In this document: piece by piece, positions 61,734 to 64,000 of the stretch
Numbering within the stretch: position 1 is the stretch's first letter
How the letters are laid out: each line of letters begins with the position of its first letter
NCBI RefSeq assembly: GCF_018919485.1
Contig: NZ_JAHLMU010000001.1
Span: forward strand, 348,655-412,654
DNA from: Psychrobacter sp. TAE2020
Lineage (GTDB): Bacteria; Pseudomonadota; Gammaproteobacteria; Pseudomonadales; Moraxellaceae
DNA: 64,000 bases
Reading direction: 5' to 3'
The notes under the pieces: model-generated
The model's database searches: none
What the model saw: the letters and a program-made list of their open reading frames with translations, nothing else
Told to the model about the DNA's origin: nothing
Program-made: the position numbers and the translations under genes

Positions 61734-61986
61734 TAATTCGCAATTATAATGTTTTGAGCATTAATATTGTTCCTATTCTTAAATTCACAATCATTAAATA
61801 TTCTCGAACTTGTAGTACAGTTATTATAAACAATACTATCTAAAAAAATTGACTTAAAAAATATTGTGTTAGAGCTTGTTAAGTAAAAGTAAATTTTAAT
61901 ATTAGATAAATTACAATTCTTAAATTTTATCGAATATAAATTTGAGTTTATAGAACATATATAAATCTTGTAGAAAAAACTGACAT
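61733..61986 (-). pseudogene. Candidate immunity gene, frameshifted at a T6 tract
   Basis: ATG at 61984-61986 has an excellent AAAGGTGG ribosome site 5 bases upstream. The frame reads M-S-V-F then shifts out and stops after 12 codons. If the run of six Ts (61972-61977) had seven, an 84-residue protein would result, ending at TAA 61733-61735, which overlaps the next ATG. Its sequence shows spaced F-x-x-C/S-x-L pattern pieces, such as I-K-F-K-N-C-N-L-S-N-I and I-F-N-D-C-E-F-K-N, recalling pentapeptide-repeat proteins. It lies directly after the toxin fragment, where CdiI-type immunity genes sit. Frame restoration by slippage or a sequencing error both remain possible. Confidence 0.5.
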
Positions 61987-62079
61987 AATTACCACCTTTA
62001 TATTATATTTACTGTATAGATAGTTAAATTTTTATCAAATAAAAAAATAATTTATTGATACTTTTAATAGGGTCGTTTG

Positions 62080-63690
62080 CTACTTTTTTGGTGGTTGAAT
62101 AATAATAATCTGGTCCTGTTGCTTTTTAGGTAGGGTTTTAACATAGTCCGTAAAAATTTTCTGATTCTGACTATTCAGAACTCTGAAATCGATTGTTACG
62201 AAATCAGCCTTACTAAGATGCTTTTGTATCTGACTTATCTCGGTTCCCTTTTTAAAGTTAATACCAAAACCGTAGTTTAGACCTTTTATTTCTGAATCTT
62301 TCAAATTATTCGTAGTATACATAGCATCTACTGTTTTACCTTTATTAACTCCCTCAGTAATTACCCAATCAGGGTTAGCTCCAAGAGTAGATCCACTATA
62401 AGGCTGCATTTTACCTAATACTGGCTCTAATTGTGCTCCAGTTGCTGCTTCGGCTGGTTTAAATTTACCTTGATCCCTTACGTTTAATGTCCCATGAATA
62501 TCTAAATTGGTTGAATAAGCTTCTACCGTACTCAATCCTGTAGTTTTATCACGGTAAATTATAGTAGTAGTTCTCTTTGTATTGATATCAAATTTACCTG
62601 TCGCCCTCAATGACTTTATTGCACTAGTAGTTGGGCCTGTCATGACAGTGCCAGCTACGGCCATTCCTACCGCTTCTTCAAGCTCACCTCTCATTTGACC
62701 TGCAAGTCTTGGATTATCTTTTAATGCTTTATTGTAATCACCTTTCCATTGGATGATAGCTGCTCTCATATCTCGACCCGCTTTATTCGGATCGGTTAGT
62801 ACGTTTATCATTCCTCTAAAGGAATTAGTAATCGCACTTTTTGGATCAGCGGCGAATTCTGCTAAATCATTACCTGCTTTAGCAATGCCAGAGCCTGTAG
62901 CAGATCGCTTACCTTGTATATAAGCATTTTGATTAGCAGGACTATTAGGATATTTTTTCATTGCCTCACGAATCAAGATGGCATTATCACGGGTTGTCCA
63001 TCTACCGTTGATAAAAGTACCATCATCATTCTCAAACGCATCGCCAGCATCCTGCTGCGCCTCTAACTTCTCCTTGTCAATTGCGAGTTGCTCTTGCTGC
63101 GCTTTAGCATCATTAGTAGAAGTAATTGGTCTTGGCGTGATAGTCGTGCGCTCTTCCGCAATTGCACCACTGTTTGCCCATTTACCAACGTTAAAGGCAC
63201 TGTTACCTGTTTTACCGATAACATCAGCAGCGGCTTCTCCTTGACCATTTTGGTGAGCCGCGTCATGGTTAATGACTTCAACCACATTGCTCATACTATC
63301 GGTAGCAATATAAGTATCGGTACCATTAATGACGTTGGTTGTGCCTTGGACTCTATTGCCTTCTACATTACGTAAATCTTCAACGAGACTGATTTGTGTG
63401 CCATCAGCATCAGTGCCTTGAGTGATAGCAGCATTAAACTGATTGAGGGTGTCTTTATTATCAATACTATTAGTCAGCTCACCTTCTTGTATAGCCTCTA
63501 CAGTCGCGGCAAGGGTGACCGTATCATCACTCATGCCTGTTTCTAGGTTATTAACCAGTTGAGTGACGTTGTTTTGGGCTTTGCTGATACCTGATTTGTT
63601 TAGGCTGTCAGGGTTGCTATTGCCTTTATCAAACAGTCCCGCTGCGATAGAGGGAACGGCTAGTCGAGATATGACAACAAATAAAAAAAG
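62080..63690 (-). pseudogene. Orphan CdiA/filamentous-hemagglutinin C-terminal toxin module
   Basis: The open frame runs from just after a TAG at 63691 to the stop at 62080, 536 codons, but the first ATG is at 63534 and has no ribosome site; no signal peptide, TPS or hemagglutinin repeats are present. Residues 1-350 from that ATG resemble the pretoxin end of CdiA/FHA proteins (N-H-D-A-A-H-Q-N-G-Q-G-E-A-A region and helical Ala-rich stretch at 284-300). The last 110 residues (P-D-W-V-I-T-E-G-x-N-x-G-K-T-V-D-A-M-Y-T-T, H-L-S-K-A-D-F-V-T-I-D-F-R) have the make-up of a CdiA-CT nuclease toxin. Likely a silent cassette that can recombine into a full cdiA beyond the right edge. Confidence 0.7.
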
Positions 63691-63720
63691 CTACGATACA
63701 TGAGGTATCGTAGCTTTTTT
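63683..63720. terminator. Stem-loop between immunity-like gene and orphan toxin cassette
   Basis: Perfect 16-bp stem (AAAAAAGCTACGATAC and complement) around ATGAG, with T runs on both outward sides. It isolates the orphan toxin frame from transcription of the gene at 63764. Confidence 0.9.
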
Positions 63721-63763
63721 ATTTATTAGAATATTTGGTTCTTATTGGTCGTTTTCTATAAAT

Positions 63764-64000
63764 TTAAACTACATTTAAATACTCGTTCATAAAAAACTCA
63801 TAAACGTGTTTTTCAGCAAATACTGTCAGGATAACCTTAGAGCTACCTCTCTCCCAATAAAGTAACTGCCATTCATCATTTCCTACTGAATTGACAGTAA
63901 TACAATTATCGCTTGCTTTGGTATCTCCCAATGACCACGTAGCTATACTACCTAACTCCATCTCGGGATAGATAATCGTCCTATCAAAAGTCTCTTCAGC
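63764..64000 (-). CDS. Small protein, partial; possible immunity protein
   Basis: The frame is open through the right edge, so the ATG at 63961 is not necessarily the start: upstream in-frame codons continue A-E-E-T-F-D-R-T-I-I-Y-P-E. At least 78 residues are encoded, ending E-F-F-M-N-E-Y-L-N-V-V. It contains the W-Q-L-L-Y-W-E-R-G-S-S-K-V-I-L-T-V-F-A-E stretch, a beta-rich acidic make-up seen in immunity proteins of polymorphic toxins. Its position next to a toxin cassette, with a terminator after it, fits an immunity gene of the toxin encoded to the right. Family not identified. Confidence 0.5.
   Translation of the reverse strand, partial: AEETFDRTIIYPEMELGSIATWSLGDTKASDNCITVNSVGNDEWQLLYWERGSSKVILTVFAEKHVYEFFMNEYLNVV

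Overview
The window reads as a chromosomal segment of a moderately AT-rich gammaproteobacterium of the Moraxellaceae, most likely Psychrobacter. This is an inference from protein content and base composition, since no 16S is present. Genes are mostly intact, with strong Shine-Dalgarno sequences and many clear stem-loop terminators. Pieces of decayed IS3-family elements lie near both ends.

1-2.1 kb: a hemerythrin-like gene runs off the left edge. It is followed by a decayed acyl-CoA synthetase remnant that abuts a truncated IS3-family element. 2.1-6.9 kb: TetR regulator, M14 carboxypeptidase, glutathione S-transferase, ExoX-type exonuclease and a highly charged 11-residue-repeat protein. 7.6-14.1 kb: the trehalose genes otsB-otsA, then four co-directional genes (acyl-CoA dehydrogenase-like, PIG-L deacetylase, NodS-like methyltransferase, GT2 glycosyltransferase) that look like a small unassigned biosynthetic pathway. 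14.2-16.1 kb: PAP2 phosphatase and DUF1345 protein on the minus strand.

16.3-28.5 kb: two related envelope-signalling modules. Each starts with a secreted PepSY protein preceded by the same 34-bp promoter box and is followed by an OmpR-type response regulator and a sensor kinase. Module 1 also carries cytochrome b561, a third PepSY-like protein with a His/Asp-rich tail, a small membrane protein, ApbE flavin transferase and a ferric-reductase-like membrane protein. Module 2 ends in a DUF347 membrane protein.

28.5-42 kb: an EamA transporter, then a long minus-strand cluster for guanidino-compound catabolism: guanidinobutyrase (gbuA), NCS1 permease, nitrilase-family amidase, MBL hydrolase, 2-ketoarginine decarboxylase (aruI-like), Dld-like FAD dehydrogenase, YjiH-like membrane protein and aldehyde dehydrogenase. 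A divergent LysR gene and a perfect 18-bp palindrome sit at its head. Together the genes can be read as a route from arginine-derived keto, hydroxy or amide compounds through 4-guanidinobutyrate to GABA and urea.

42-56.5 kb: K+/H+ antiporter, nitroreductase, quinol-monooxygenase-like protein, SDR, siderophore-interacting protein, and a local TetR regulon. Four copies of one 16-bp operator lie before the AhpD-like/DsbA-like genes and between tetR and a HAD gene. Then come a DUF2164 protein, a second 11-residue-repeat protein, a haloalkane dehalogenase remnant with an internal deletion, SotB, MtfA, a Tsx-type porin and tRNA-Gly(GCC).

56.5-64 kb: accessory region. A visibly GC-richer transglutaminase-like gene of foreign character sits between two dead IS3-family fragments. 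Next is a dynamin-like GTPase paired with a possible TerB-like protein. Last is a contact-dependent-inhibition-type locus: an orphan CdiA-like C-terminal toxin fragment without its own start, a candidate immunity gene broken by one base in a T6 tract, and a partial small ORF, possibly another immunity gene, at the right edge.
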